Source: Tyzzerella sp. (lineage in GTDB: Bacteria; Bacillota; Clostridia; Lachnospirales; Anaerotignaceae). From it: a DNA stretch of 22,836 nucleotides. The stretch is taken from assembly GCA_019415525.1 (NCBI GenBank), contig DXZA01000045.1, positions 1 to 22,836 of the forward strand, written 5' to 3'. The translations under genes were made by a program, and so were the position numbers. The notes under the pieces were generated by a model. The model saw nothing but the letters and a program-made list of their open reading frames with translations. It ran no database searches and was not told the origin of the DNA. Shown in pieces: positions 1 to 7,746 of this stretch. Each line of letters opens with the position of its first letter. Within the stretch, counting starts at the first letter, position 1.

Positions 1-44
1 ATATAGAAATGTATATTTTTATAAATTTATAATAATAATTTTAA

Positions 45-73
45 TTGAAATAATAAAAAAATACTTTTATAAT
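45..73 (+). promoter_or_regulatory. Promoter of the small helical protein gene
   Basis: A sigma-A type promoter is readable: TTGAAA at 45-50, a 17-base spacer, then TATAAT at 68-73. Transcription would start near 80, about 30 bases before the preferred start codon. The surrounding DNA is almost pure A/T, which raises the chance of accidental matches, but hexamers and spacing are near consensus. Confidence 0.6.
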
Positions 74-109
74 TATATTATATTTTAATATTATAAAGGA
101 GTGAGTAAA

Positions 110-505
110 ATGGGATTATTTGATGATTTAGGTGTTAAATTACAAGATGTGGCAAAAAAATCTGGCGAAATGGCTCAAACAGCAGCAAAAAAATCTAGTG
201 ATTTAATTGAAATAACAAAATTAAACATAAAAATTAAAGAAAATGAATCAGATATAAGAAGAAATCTTGTTGAAATTGGAAAAGTTATTTTAGAAAAGTT
301 TGAGAATGAAAGTGAAATACCTGATGAATTTAAAGAGTTTATTAATGTAATAAGAGTAAAAAAAGAAGTTATAGATGATTTAAAATCAAAAATAGATGAT
401 ATTAAAAATAATTCAGATATTAAAGATGAAGATATTGATATTAAATCAGAAGATATAGAAATAGTTGATGATGATTTTATAGATGTAGAAGATAAAAATA
501 GTTAA
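110..505 (+). CDS. Small cytosolic helical protein, acidic C-terminus, function unknown
   Basis: A protein of about 131 residues, with no signal peptide and no membrane segment. The N-terminus (MGLFDDLGVKLQD) is followed by a Lys/Ala/Ser-rich amphipathic stretch and then a long charged helix, likely coiled coil (roughly residues 35-105). The last 25 or so residues are strongly acidic (D/E/I/K repeats). The pattern resembles small Firmicute proteins that begin MGFFDKL and usually end in a two-cysteine-pair zinc ribbon. Here the ribbon is absent and the acidic tail takes its place. I chose ATG at 110 because AAAGGAG (95-101) sits 8 bases before it. A GTG at 101 in the same frame lies inside that ribosome site and is unlikely. 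The gene is monocistronic, flanked by its own promoter and terminator. No function can be assigned. Confidence 0.75.
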   Translation: MGLFDDLGVKLQDVAKKSGEMAQTAAKKSSDLIEITKLNIKIKENESDIRRNLVEIGKVILEKFENESEIPDEFKEFINVIRVKKEVIDDLKSKIDDIKNNSDIKDEDIDIKSEDIEIVDDDFIDVEDKNS

Positions 506-511
506 TTAAAT

Positions 512-550
512 AAAAAAGAGAACTTATAGAAATATAAAGTTCTCTTTTTT
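512..550 (+). terminator. Rho-independent terminator after the small helical protein
   Basis: A perfect inverted repeat, AAAAAAGAGAACTT (512-525) and AAGTTCTCTTTTTT (537-550), with an 11-base loop. The right arm ends in a T run. It lies 6 bases after the stop codon. Confidence 0.85.
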
Positions 551-621
551 ATTTTGATAATTATGTTTACATAAAAAAATAATCTTTAATATATAATATG
601 TTTCTGAAATATGTAATTAAC

Positions 622-650
622 TTGTTTTGGATATAATATAATGATATAAT
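622..650 (+). promoter_or_regulatory. Promoter of the SLH surface protein gene
   Basis: TTGTTT at 622-627, a 17-base spacer, then TATAAT at 645-650. A start near 657 would leave a leader of about 30 bases carrying the AGGAGGG ribosome site at 676-682. Two further TATAAT-like strings in the spacer make the exact -10 uncertain. Confidence 0.55.
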
Positions 651-688
651 TCCCATATGTATATTTTAGGTATATAGGAGGGAAAAGT

Positions 689-3600
689 ATGAAAAAAAAG
701 TTTTTATCAATTATTATGGCAACATCTATGGTTATATCTTCAACACCAAGTATTATTATGGCTAATGATTTAGATATTAGTAATGATACTTTAACAGATG
801 TAGTCGTTGATAATAGTGAAGATATAACAACAGAAGATACTAAAGTTGAAGAAGAAACAACAGAAGATAAAACTAATACTGGAAATGTTGAAGGAGAAAT
901 AACAGAGGATAAAACTAATACTGAAAATATTGAAGAAGAAACAACAGAAAATTCAATAATAGAAAATAATTTAGATAACAATTCATCAGAAAATAGTGTT
1001 ATTGAAGAAAATATTGAAGATACAATAATTGAAGAAGAAAATATTGTTAATAGTGTATCTGATATTGATTCTTTATTAAAAGCTATAGAAGATGCAAAAG
1101 ATAATGTAGAAACAACTATTATCCTTCAAAATGATATTGATTTTGGGGATGTTGATAATGCATCTACAAAAGACAATGCAATTATAGTTTCATGTATAAC
1201 CATATCTGAAAATAAAAATATTGTAATTGACTTAAATGGTTACAAAATAGAAGCATCATTAAAAACAGATGGTAATGATTATTGGAATACACATGTTATT
1301 CTTAACAATGGAACTCTTAGTATAATTGATAGTAGTGAATCACATACAGGGTTAATTAATAATAGAAATGTTTCAAGTAATGCTTGTACTCGTACTATAA
1401 AAAATGCAGGTACTCTTAGTATAAATGGTGGAACAATAAGAAGTGATGGTGCAGTTGCATTACTTAATGTTGGAAATTGTGAAATAAATGGTGAATATAC
1501 AACAATAGAAACTACAAAAGCTGGTGTTACTGGTGGTTGGGATAATGCAGTTGCTGCAATAGAAAATAGAGAGAATGGTAACTTAGTTATTAATTATGCT
1601 ACTGTTACAAGTGTATCTCAATCAGCTATTTTCTGTAATAATACATTAGCATCTTTTACTATTTATGATGGTGTATTTACTGGTAGTGATGCATATGGTG
1701 CTTTTAATGGAAGTGCAGCTACAACAGTTGGTACTGTATATGGAGGAACATGGAGCAGTGACCCTACAATGATAGTAGCTAATGGATATATTGCAGAAAA
1801 TGTAGAAGGTAGATATATAGTTTCAAAAGTAGGAGAAATATCAGAAATCAATGTATCAACAGAAGAAGAGCTTTTAAATGCAATAAAAAATGCAACATAT
1901 ACAGAACCTGTTTGTGTTAATGTTGTATCAGATATTGTATTAAATACTTCCGTAGAGCTTTTAACAGGTTCAGAAATTATTGTTGATTCTGGAGTTAATT
2001 TTACAATTGGAGAAAATGCAATATTAGAACAATCAGGTGTAGTGATTAATAATGGAACACTTACAGTAGATGGATTTTTAACTAATCCTCTTAGCTTACA
2101 AAATAATGGAACAATTTCAGATATTCCATATGATGGAAATAATTTCGTTATAGATTCACCTATGGATATGCAATGGCTTACATATTTTGTTGAGAATGAT
2201 AGTAAAGATTGGAATGTTACAGTAGAAAAAGATATTGTAATGCCAGAAGGTGTAGTTTTCCAAGCTGTTGGTTCTGGAAATAATGGTTTCTATGGAAGTA
2301 CATTTGATGGTAAAGGTCATACAATTTCAGGCATTACTATAAGAAATGTTTCAAGCCAAACAGGTATATTTACATCTTTAAAAAATTCACAAATTAAAAA
2401 TCTTACAGTAAATGTAGATATAGAAACTAAAAGTGCATATACAGGTGGAATTGTTGGGTATGCAGTTGATGGAGTAACATTTAATAATATTACAGTAGAA
2501 GGTAATGTTTCTGCAACAGGTACATCTTATGGTTGTGGTGGTTTTGTAGGAGCAGCTGGAAATAAAGATGACATCAATAGTCCAATAGAATTTATTAATT
2601 GCCATAATAAAGCCAATGTTGGTGGAGAACAAGCTTATAATATCGGTGGTATAATAGGAACAGGAAGCAGTTCAAAAGATAAGATTGCTTTTTATAATTG
2701 TTCAAATTCAGGTAACCTTGTTGGAAAAAGTGGCATTGGATATGCTATAGGATATGGAAATTTACAAGGTGGATTTGATGTTATTAATTTTGAAAATAAA
2801 ACATCAGATATAGTAAATTTCGTAGGAACTGATTCTCCAAAAATTCCTGATACTGTTGCAACAACTAATTATGCTGTAAAAGATAGTACAGGTTGGATTT
2901 CTATTGAAAATACAGATAATGCAAAATCCAATATAAAAGCAGAAATAGACGGAGTTGAATACTTAACTGTTGAAGCAGCAATATCTGATGCAAAATATGG
3001 GGATACAGTTAAATTACTTGCTGATATAACTAATGATGACTTATCTAATACAAAAACTATAAGTATTAATAACAATATTACATTAGATGGTAATGGTCAT
3101 ACTATAAATGGAAATGTTGCAATATATGTTGGAGCATCAAATACAGAAACAAAAATTGAAAATATAATTTTTGAAAATATACATAATGGTAATAATAATC
3201 TTAGTGCTATTTATGGTTCAGAGTTAAGTGGTGACTTAGCAATTTCTAATTGTTCATTTAAAAATTGTGATTGGGATGCTATACAAATTACACCTGTAGA
3301 AGGTTCAAAAATTGTTATTACAGATAATATTTTTGAAACAACATCAGATGCAGCGGTAAAATGTCAAAGATTTATTCATATACAGTCTGCTCAAAATGTT
3401 GATTTTAGCATTACAGCAACAAGAAATAAAATGATTGGTGATACTGCTCAAAGTGCTTTTGAAGTATATTACCCAAGTGATTTATCAAAAGTAATGCTTA
3501 ATGGTAATTATATTACAACAGCAAATAAGGTATGTATTTTAGATGGTAATGGTAAAAATATAGCAGAAGTAGCTTATCCAATGGTAGAAAAAGATTTAGT

Positions 3601-4426
3601 TACAATTATGAATGAATCTGTAATTGTAAAAGATGCATATACTGCAATTTCATATAATACTCTTGAAGATGCTATTAAAGCAACAAGTGCAGGCAAAGAA
3701 ATTTGTCTTATTAAAGATATATCTATAAATTCAGAAATTAGTATACCTAAAGGTGTTGTATTAAATCCAAATGGTAAAATTATTACATTAAATATAGGTG
3801 GAGAAATAACTACAAATACAGATATCAGTGAAAATATAAAAGTACCTTCTGGATATAGACTTATATCAAGTGGTGATATGAATTCTGGATATACATATAC
3901 ATTAGTAAAACAACCAAGTAGTTCAAGTAGTTCATCATCTAGTTCAGAAAAACCATCATCTGAAACAATAACTGAAATAAATAATGAAGGTACAAAAACA
4001 GAAACAATAAAAACAGAAGATAAAACAGTAATAAATATAGAAAAAACAGATGGAACAACATCATCAACAACAATAAATAATGAAGGTACTGTTAAATCAG
4101 AAATAAATGTTTCAAAAGAAGCTGTTGAAGAAAATACAGTTATATCACTTCCAATGCCATCAGTAAATGGAACAAAAGATACAGAAACAGCACCAGTTAT
4201 TAAAGTTGAAATAGAAGAAAATGAAACAGCAAAAGTAGAAATACCAGTTGAAAATATGACAGCAGGAACAGTAGCTGTACTTGTAAAAGAAGATGGCACA
4301 GAAGAAGTTATAAAAACATCACTTGAAGGAGAAAATGGTCTTCTTATTACAGTAGAAGGAAATGCAACTATAAAGGTAGTAGACAATAGTAAAGATTTTG
4401 TTGACGTAAGCTCTAATTTCTGGTGA
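689..4426 (+). CDS. Secreted beta-helix surface protein, stopped inside its SLH anchor
   Basis: This is a large exported protein, 1245 residues up to the UGA. It has a signal peptide (residues 1 to about 25, KKK then a hydrophobic core ending IIMA) and a very acidic Thr/Glu/Asn-rich stretch (about 26-125) holding two 14-residue tandem repeats at 56-83. A long body of short, Asn/Gly-rich beta-strand repeats follows (about 125-1075), typical of right-handed parallel beta-helices. Residues near 585-690 contain GLUG-like GGIVG/GGFVG/GGIIG motifs. A ten-serine linker comes next, then a Thr/Glu-rich region, then the opening of an SLH repeat (FVDVSSNFW). The reading frame stops at TGA 4424-4426, directly after the SLH tryptophan. 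The start at 689 is set by AGGAGGG at 676-682. The likely role is a cell-surface adhesin or surface-layer-associated protein, but no ligand can be named. As written, the product would be secreted without its wall anchor. A nonsense mutation, sequence error or UGA readthrough are the alternatives. Confidence 0.8.
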   Translation: MKKKFLSIIMATSMVISSTPSIIMANDLDISNDTLTDVVVDNSEDITTEDTKVEEETTEDKTNTGNVEGEITEDKTNTENIEEETTENSIIENNLDNNSSENSVIEENIEDTIIEEENIVNSVSDIDSLLKAIEDAKDNVETTIILQNDIDFGDVDNASTKDNAIIVSCITISENKNIVIDLNGYKIEASLKTDGNDYWNTHVILNNGTLSIIDSSESHTGLINNRNVSSNACTRTIKNAGTLSINGGTIRSDGAVALLNVGNCEINGEYTTIETTKAGVTGGWDNAVAAIENRENGNLVINYATVTSVSQSAIFCNNTLASFTIYDGVFTGSDAYGAFNGSAATTVGTVYGGTWSSDPTMIVANGYIAENVEGRYIVSKVGEISEINVSTEEELLNAIKNATYTEPVCVNVVSDIVLNTSVELLTGSEIIVDSGVNFTIGENAILEQSGVVINNGTLTVDGFLTNPLSLQNNGTISDIPYDGNNFVIDSPMDMQWLTYFVENDSKDWNVTVEKDIVMPEGVVFQAVGSGNNGFYGSTFDGKGHTISGITIRNVSSQTGIFTSLKNSQIKNLTVNVDIETKSAYTGGIVGYAVDGVTFNNITVEGNVSATGTSYGCGGFVGAAGNKDDINSPIEFINCHNKANVGGEQAYNIGGIIGTGSSSKDKIAFYNCSNSGNLVGKSGIGYAIGYGNLQGGFDVINFENKTSDIVNFVGTDSPKIPDTVATTNYAVKDSTGWISIENTDNAKSNIKAEIDGVEYLTVEAAISDAKYGDTVKLLADITNDDLSNTKTISINNNITLDGNGHTINGNVAIYVGASNTETKIENIIFENIHNGNNNLSAIYGSELSGDLAISNCSFKNCDWDAIQITPVEGSKIVITDNIFETTSDAAVKCQRFIHIQSAQNVDFSITATRNKMIGDTAQSAFEVYYPSDLSKVMLNGNYITTANKVCILDGNGKNIAEVAYPMVEKDLVTIMNESVIVKDAYTAISYNTLEDAIKATSAGKEICLIKDISINSEISIPKGVVLNPNGKIITLNIGGEITTNTDISENIKVPSGYRLISSGDMNSGYTYTLVKQPSSSSSSSSSSEKPSSETITEINNEGTKTETIKTEDKTVINIEKTDGTTSSTTINNEGTVKSEINVSKEAVEENTVISLPMPSVNGTKDTETAPVIKVEIEENETAKVEIPVENMTAGTVAVLVKEDGTEEVIKTSLEGENGLLITVEGNATIKVVDNSKDFVDVSSNFW
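854..937 (+). repeat. Tandem 42-bp (14-residue) repeat in the acidic N-terminal region
   Basis: Two adjacent units encode EETTEDKTNTGNVEG-like and EITEDKTNTENIEE segments (residues 56-69 and 70-83), followed by a partial third copy beginning ETTEN. The run of about nine shared bases around GATAAAACTAATACTG shows recent duplication at the DNA level. Such units can expand or shrink by slippage. Confidence 0.7.
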
Positions 4427-4888
4427 AGTGAAGCAGTAGACTTTGTAACAAGCCGTGAAATATTTGCAGGAACAAGTGAAACAACATTTAGTCCAGATAA
4501 TGATATGACAAGAGCAATGATAATAACAGTACTTGCACGTCTTGATGGACAAGATACAACAGGTGGAAGCACATGGTATGAAAAAGCTGTTGAATGGGCA
4601 ATAGAAAATGGAATATCTGATGGAACAAATCTCAATGGTTCAGTTACAAGAGAGCAGCTTGCATCAATGCTTTATCGTTATGCAGGAAGTCCAGAAGTAA
4701 CAGGTTCAATCAATAATTATACAGATGTATCATCAATAAGCAGTTATGCAACAGATGCAATGACTTGGGCAGTAGAACAGGGACTTATAAGTGGAATGGG
4801 AGATGGAACTCTTAATCCACAAGGTGAAGCTACAAGAGCACAGGTTGCAACTATAATGATGAATTTTATGAAAAATATAAATAAATAA
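4427..4888 (+). CDS. C-terminal SLH anchor segment, in frame after the UGA
   Basis: This is the direct in-frame continuation of the preceding gene (153 residues), not an independent gene. The first codons after the UGA complete an SLH repeat (SEAVDFVTSREIFAG, then FSPDNDMTRA). Two more SLH repeats follow, one with WYEKAVEWAIENGISDG and VTREQLASMLYRYAG, and one with YTDVSSISSYATDAM and GEATRAQVATIMMNFM. SLH triplets hold surface proteins non-covalently on pyruvylated cell-wall polymers. A gene finder would start a small frame at ATG 4505, but no ribosome site precedes it and that start would cut the first repeat in half. The absence of any other damage in 462 bases argues for a very recent lesion, a sequencing error, or translation through the UGA. 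Confidence 0.75.
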   Translation, partial: SEAVDFVTSREIFAGTSETTFSPDNDMTRAMIITVLARLDGQDTTGGSTWYEKAVEWAIENGISDGTNLNGSVTREQLASMLYRYAGSPEVTGSINNYTDVSSISSYATDAMTWAVEQGLISGMGDGTLNPQGEATRAQVATIMMNFMKNINK

Positions 4889-4900
4889 AGTATATATTTT

Positions 4901-4928
4901 AAGGTGTCGATTTATCGGCACCTTTTTT
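4901..4928 (+). terminator. Rho-independent terminator after the SLH protein
   Basis: AAGGTGTCGA (4901-4910) pairs with TCGGCACCTT (4914-4923) through one G-U pair and a TTTA loop. A T6 run (4923-4928) follows. Confidence 0.9.
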
Positions 4929-4994
4929 ATAATTTATGATATTTTATTTATAATAGTTATAGGTTTAAATATATTGATAAATATTATCATTATA

Positions 4995-5023
4995 TTGTGA
5001 AATATTTTTTATTATGCTATAGT
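4995..5023 (+). promoter_or_regulatory. lysR promoter with extended -10
   Basis: TTGTGA (4995-5000), 17 bases, TATAGT (5018-5023), with TGC immediately before the -10 (extended -10 pattern). The -10 overlaps the start of the dyad motif at 5021-5036, which would suit autorepression, as is common for LysR genes. Confidence 0.55.
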
Positions 5024-5036
5024 TAGTCTAAGCTAA
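5021..5036. promoter_or_regulatory. Putative LysR-protein binding site at its own promoter
   Basis: AGTTAGTCTAAGCT (5021-5034) is the exact reverse complement of a 14-base block before nikA (6003-6016). The core TTAG-N6-CTAA (5023-5036) is a dyad. A matched motif at both ends of the regulator gene and before the operon is what a LysR operator should look like. Binding is inferred. Confidence 0.55.
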
Positions 5037-5059
5037 TTTTATGTATGGAGGTTAAAACA

Positions 5060-5962
5060 ATGGAACTTAAACAACTAGAATATTTTGTTATAACCTGTCA
5101 AAAGGGGAGTTTTAATCAAGCAGCAGAATGTCTTTATACAACACAACCAAATGTTAGTAAAGTTATAGGTTCTCTTGAAAAAGAACTTGGAAGAAAGCTT
5201 TTTGAAAGAACAAGTAGAGGTATACGCATAACACCATATGGTGAAACTGTGAAAGAATATGCACAGAATATACTTCATAATATAGGTTTAATAAATTCTA
5301 TGGCTGATAGAAATCAAGGTAAAAAATTTTCAATTTCAACATATCCAAGTAATATGATAGCAAGGCTTCTTACAGAATTTTATAAAGAATGGAAATCACA
5401 TTATATAGTAGAGCATCAAGAAGGTACTGTTGAAGAAGTCTGTAATAGAGTTTCTCAAGGTATGTCAGAAATAGGAATTGTTTATGTTGCACAAAATCAA
5501 CTTAATTCATTTCAACATATATTATCCCATAAAAAACTTAAATTTAAAACTATTGATATAAAAGAAGCTTGTGTATATGTTGGTCCCAATAATAGAAGAT
5601 TTAATAATGAAAGTATAGATTTTTCTGAGTTGTCACAACTTCATTTTGTTAGAGGTGTAAGAGATTTTTTTTCAATGGAACATCATCTTGAAAGGGTGAG
5701 CCTTGGAGCTATAAGTACAGATAAACTTAATTATGCTATGTATACAAATAGTGACCATCTTAATATAAACCTTCTTTTACATACAGATATATGTAGCTTA
5801 GGTATAGATTTTTTACATGAACCATATAAGCAATATGATATAAAAGCATTAAAAATAAATAATTGTGAACCATTTCTTGTTATAGGGTATGTATGCCCAG
5901 AAGATACTCAATTAAGTGAGGCTGGAAATTGGTTTATAGAACATTTCAAGTCTATGATATAA
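5060..5962 (+). CDS. LysR-family transcriptional regulator
   Basis: A protein of 300 residues, the usual LysR length. The N-terminal winged helix-turn-helix spans about residues 1-60 (MELKQLEYFVITCQKGSF, then AAECLYTTQPNVSKVIGSLEKELG and LFERTSRGIRITPYG). A two-lobed effector-binding domain follows from about residue 90. I start at ATG 5060 because GGAGG (5047-5051) lies 8 bases upstream. An in-frame ATG at 5045 overlaps that site and is rejected. The gene is transcribed in the same direction as the transporter operon, and identical inverted motifs sit at both promoters. It probably controls the importer operon in response to a small effector and regulates itself. The effector is unknown. Nickel importers are classically controlled by NikR, so a LysR protein here is unusual. 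Confidence 0.88.
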   Translation: MELKQLEYFVITCQKGSFNQAAECLYTTQPNVSKVIGSLEKELGRKLFERTSRGIRITPYGETVKEYAQNILHNIGLINSMADRNQGKKFSISTYPSNMIARLLTEFYKEWKSHYIVEHQEGTVEEVCNRVSQGMSEIGIVYVAQNQLNSFQHILSHKKLKFKTIDIKEACVYVGPNNRRFNNESIDFSELSQLHFVRGVRDFFSMEHHLERVSLGAISTDKLNYAMYTNSDHLNINLLLHTDICSLGIDFLHEPYKQYDIKALKINNCEPFLVIGYVCPEDTQLSEAGNWFIEHFKSMI

Positions 5963-5992
5963 CTAATTGGAATAACTAAGCCTATATAAATC

Positions 5993-6016
5993 GTTAGTTG
6001 TAAGCTTAGACTAACT
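5993..6016. promoter_or_regulatory. Putative LysR box before the nikA-like gene
   Basis: GTTAGT (5993-5998), 11 bases, then ACTAAC (6010-6015): a perfect dyad that embeds the T-N11-A pattern known for LysR boxes. Its right half is the inverted copy of the motif at the lysR promoter. A weak promoter, TTGTAA (5998-6003), 18 bases, TATTAT (6022-6027), overlaps it, so the hexamer assignment is tentative. A further AACTAA/TTAGTT pair (5974-5979, 5994-5999) may be an additional half-site set. Confidence 0.5.
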
Positions 6017-6064
6017 TATGTTATTATATTCCTGAAATAAAAAATAGGGAGGAAATAAAAGATT

Positions 6065-7678
6065 ATGAAAAAAATATGGGGTACAGTGATTGCAGCTGGA
6101 TTGATATGTATGTCAATACTTAGTGGCTGTGGTAGTTCAGGTAGTAGTTCTTCAAATGGAGATACAGCTAGTACGGTTGCATCAACAGAAGAAAAAGAAG
6201 AGCTTGTATTTGTAAATTATAGAGATATTCGTGACTTAAATCCTCATTTATATGCAGGTGAAATGTATGCACAAGAAATGCTTTTTGAAACACTTGTTAA
6301 TATGACAGAAGAGGGATATGAAGGTTGTCTTGCAGAGAGTTGGGAAATAAGTCCTGATGGTAAAACATATACATTTAAAATAAGAGAAGGTGTTACATTC
6401 TCTGATGGAGAAATTTGTGATGCTAATGCAATAAAAGCAAACTTTGATGCCATTATAGCAAATAAAGAACGTCACACTTGGCTTGAAATGATGAATTTGC
6501 TTGTAGGAGTATCTGCTCCTGATGATTATACATTTGTAATTGAACTTTCAGAACCTTATTATCCATTACTTACAGAACTTGCTGTTACAAGACCATTTGC
6601 TATGATTTCTCCAGCAGCTATGATTGATGGAAACACAAAAGATGGTGTTAAAGAATATATTGGAACAGGACCATACATATTAACAGAAGTTGTTACAGAT
6701 AAATATGCTGTTTTTGAAGCAAATCCAAATTATTGGGGAGAACAGCCTGATATTAAAAAAATTACTGTAAAAGTAATTCCGGATAATCAAACTCGTATAC
6801 TTGCCCTTGAAAAAGGTGAAATTGATTTAATATTCGGTAAAAATATGATTGATGCTGATGCAATTAATGCATATATTGATAGTGAAGATTTTACTGTTGC
6901 TCTTTCAGACCCTACATCGACTCGTCATGTAGTTTTAAATACAACAGATGAAATATTATCTGATATAAATGTAAGAAAAGCTCTTCAGCATGCAACTAAT
7001 AAAGAGGCTATATCAGAAGGCATATTTTATGGTCTTGAAAAGCCAGCTGATACATTATATTCCGATACAATACCTTATTGTGATATAGAGTTAGAGCCGT
7101 ATAACTATGATACTACTGTTTCAGAAAATCTTCTTGAAGAATCAGGATGGAAAATGGGTAGTGATGGTATACGAGTGAAAGACGGTAAAAAACTTGAAAT
7201 ACAGTTACTTTATAATAGTGATAGTGTAACTGAAAAATCAATAGCGGAATATCTTCAGAGTGAATATTTAAAATTAGGTATTAAACTTAATATTCATGGA
7301 GAAGAAGAACAATCATATCGTGATAATATGAAAGCTGGTAACTTTGATATGGTATTTAATATTTGTTGGGGAACACCATATGACCCACAGTCATCATTAT
7401 CAGCTATGAGAGCTCCTGTATATGGTGATTATGCAGCACAACTTGGACTTGATGATAAAGCTGAAATTGATGAAGCTATAACAAAGATACTTGTTTCAAC
7501 AGATGAAACAGAAAGACAGGAATTATATAACTATGTACTTACAAGTCTTCATGAAGATGCAGTTTATATTCCTTTAACATATGAGTGTAACAAAGCTATA
7601 TATCGTTCAGATATGAAAGGTTTTCATTTTACACAAACACAATATGAAGTACCTTTTGAGGATTTTTCTTTTAATTAA
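6065..7678 (+). CDS. nikA: NikA-like extracytoplasmic substrate-binding lipoprotein
   Basis: A 537-residue solute receptor of the SBP_bac_5 family. A lipobox, ILSGC, places the lipidated cysteine at residue 22 and is followed by a Ser/Gly-rich linker. The body closely follows the nickel-binding NikA/CntA branch as I remember it: NPHLY near the N-terminus, NKERHTWLE, TRPFAM, IGTGPYIL, NYWGEQP, VIPDNQTRILALEKGEIDL, WGTPYDPQSSLSAMR and LHEDAVYIPL. It should capture nickel, another metal chelate or a small peptide-like ligand outside the membrane and pass it to the two permeases. The ribosome site AGGGAGG (6046-6052) is 12 bases from the ATG, longer than ideal. The loop YDPQSS carries Gln where I recall E. 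coli NikA having its nickel-ligand His (YDPHAF), so the ligand may be a chelate rather than Ni(His)2. An oligopeptide receptor is the alternative. Confidence 0.75.
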   Translation: MKKIWGTVIAAGLICMSILSGCGSSGSSSSNGDTASTVASTEEKEELVFVNYRDIRDLNPHLYAGEMYAQEMLFETLVNMTEEGYEGCLAESWEISPDGKTYTFKIREGVTFSDGEICDANAIKANFDAIIANKERHTWLEMMNLLVGVSAPDDYTFVIELSEPYYPLLTELAVTRPFAMISPAAMIDGNTKDGVKEYIGTGPYILTEVVTDKYAVFEANPNYWGEQPDIKKITVKVIPDNQTRILALEKGEIDLIFGKNMIDADAINAYIDSEDFTVALSDPTSTRHVVLNTTDEILSDINVRKALQHATNKEAISEGIFYGLEKPADTLYSDTIPYCDIELEPYNYDTTVSENLLEESGWKMGSDGIRVKDGKKLEIQLLYNSDSVTEKSIAEYLQSEYLKLGIKLNIHGEEEQSYRDNMKAGNFDMVFNICWGTPYDPQSSLSAMRAPVYGDYAAQLGLDDKAEIDEAITKILVSTDETERQELYNYVLTSLHEDAVYIPLTYECNKAIYRSDMKGFHFTQTQYEVPFEDFSFN

Positions 7679-7693
7679 TTTGAATTAATTTTG

Positions 7694-7720
7694 GCCGTCT
7701 CTATGAGACGGCTTTAATTT
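7694..7720 (+). terminator. Intercistronic stem-loop between receptor and permease genes
   Basis: GCCGTCTC (7694-7701), loop TAT, GAGACGGC (7705-7712), followed by the interrupted T tract TTTAATTT. It lies 15 bases after the receptor stop and 26 bases before the nikB start. A leaky terminator or 3' mRNA-stabilising hairpin here would let the receptor be made in excess over the membrane proteins. Confidence 0.65.
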
Positions 7721-7746
7721 GCCAATATTTAGGGAGTGAGAAAATT

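Noticed and set aside
586..981. Minus-strand frame of 131 codons
   Set aside because: It is the mirror of the acidic repeat region of the surface protein and runs across its promoter, without any start signal.
4424..4426. UGA read as selenocysteine or as tryptophan by a changed code
   Set aside because: I saw no convincing SECIS-type hairpin just downstream, SLH repeats have no known need for selenocysteine, and UGA ends two genes at normal ATGA overlaps elsewhere in the window. Readthrough or mutation remains open.
3574..4635. Long open frame of 353 codons on the minus strand
   Set aside because: It lies opposite the surface-protein gene, has a Ser/Thr/Val-rich composition arising from the complement of Glu/Thr codons, no ribosome site and no recognisable domain. 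The plus strand has clear signal peptide, linker and SLH content.
5960..6000. AACTAA/TTAGTT inverted pair as terminator of lysR
   Set aside because: The stem is only six A/T-rich pairs with a 14-base loop and no T run. It fits better as extra regulator half-sites.
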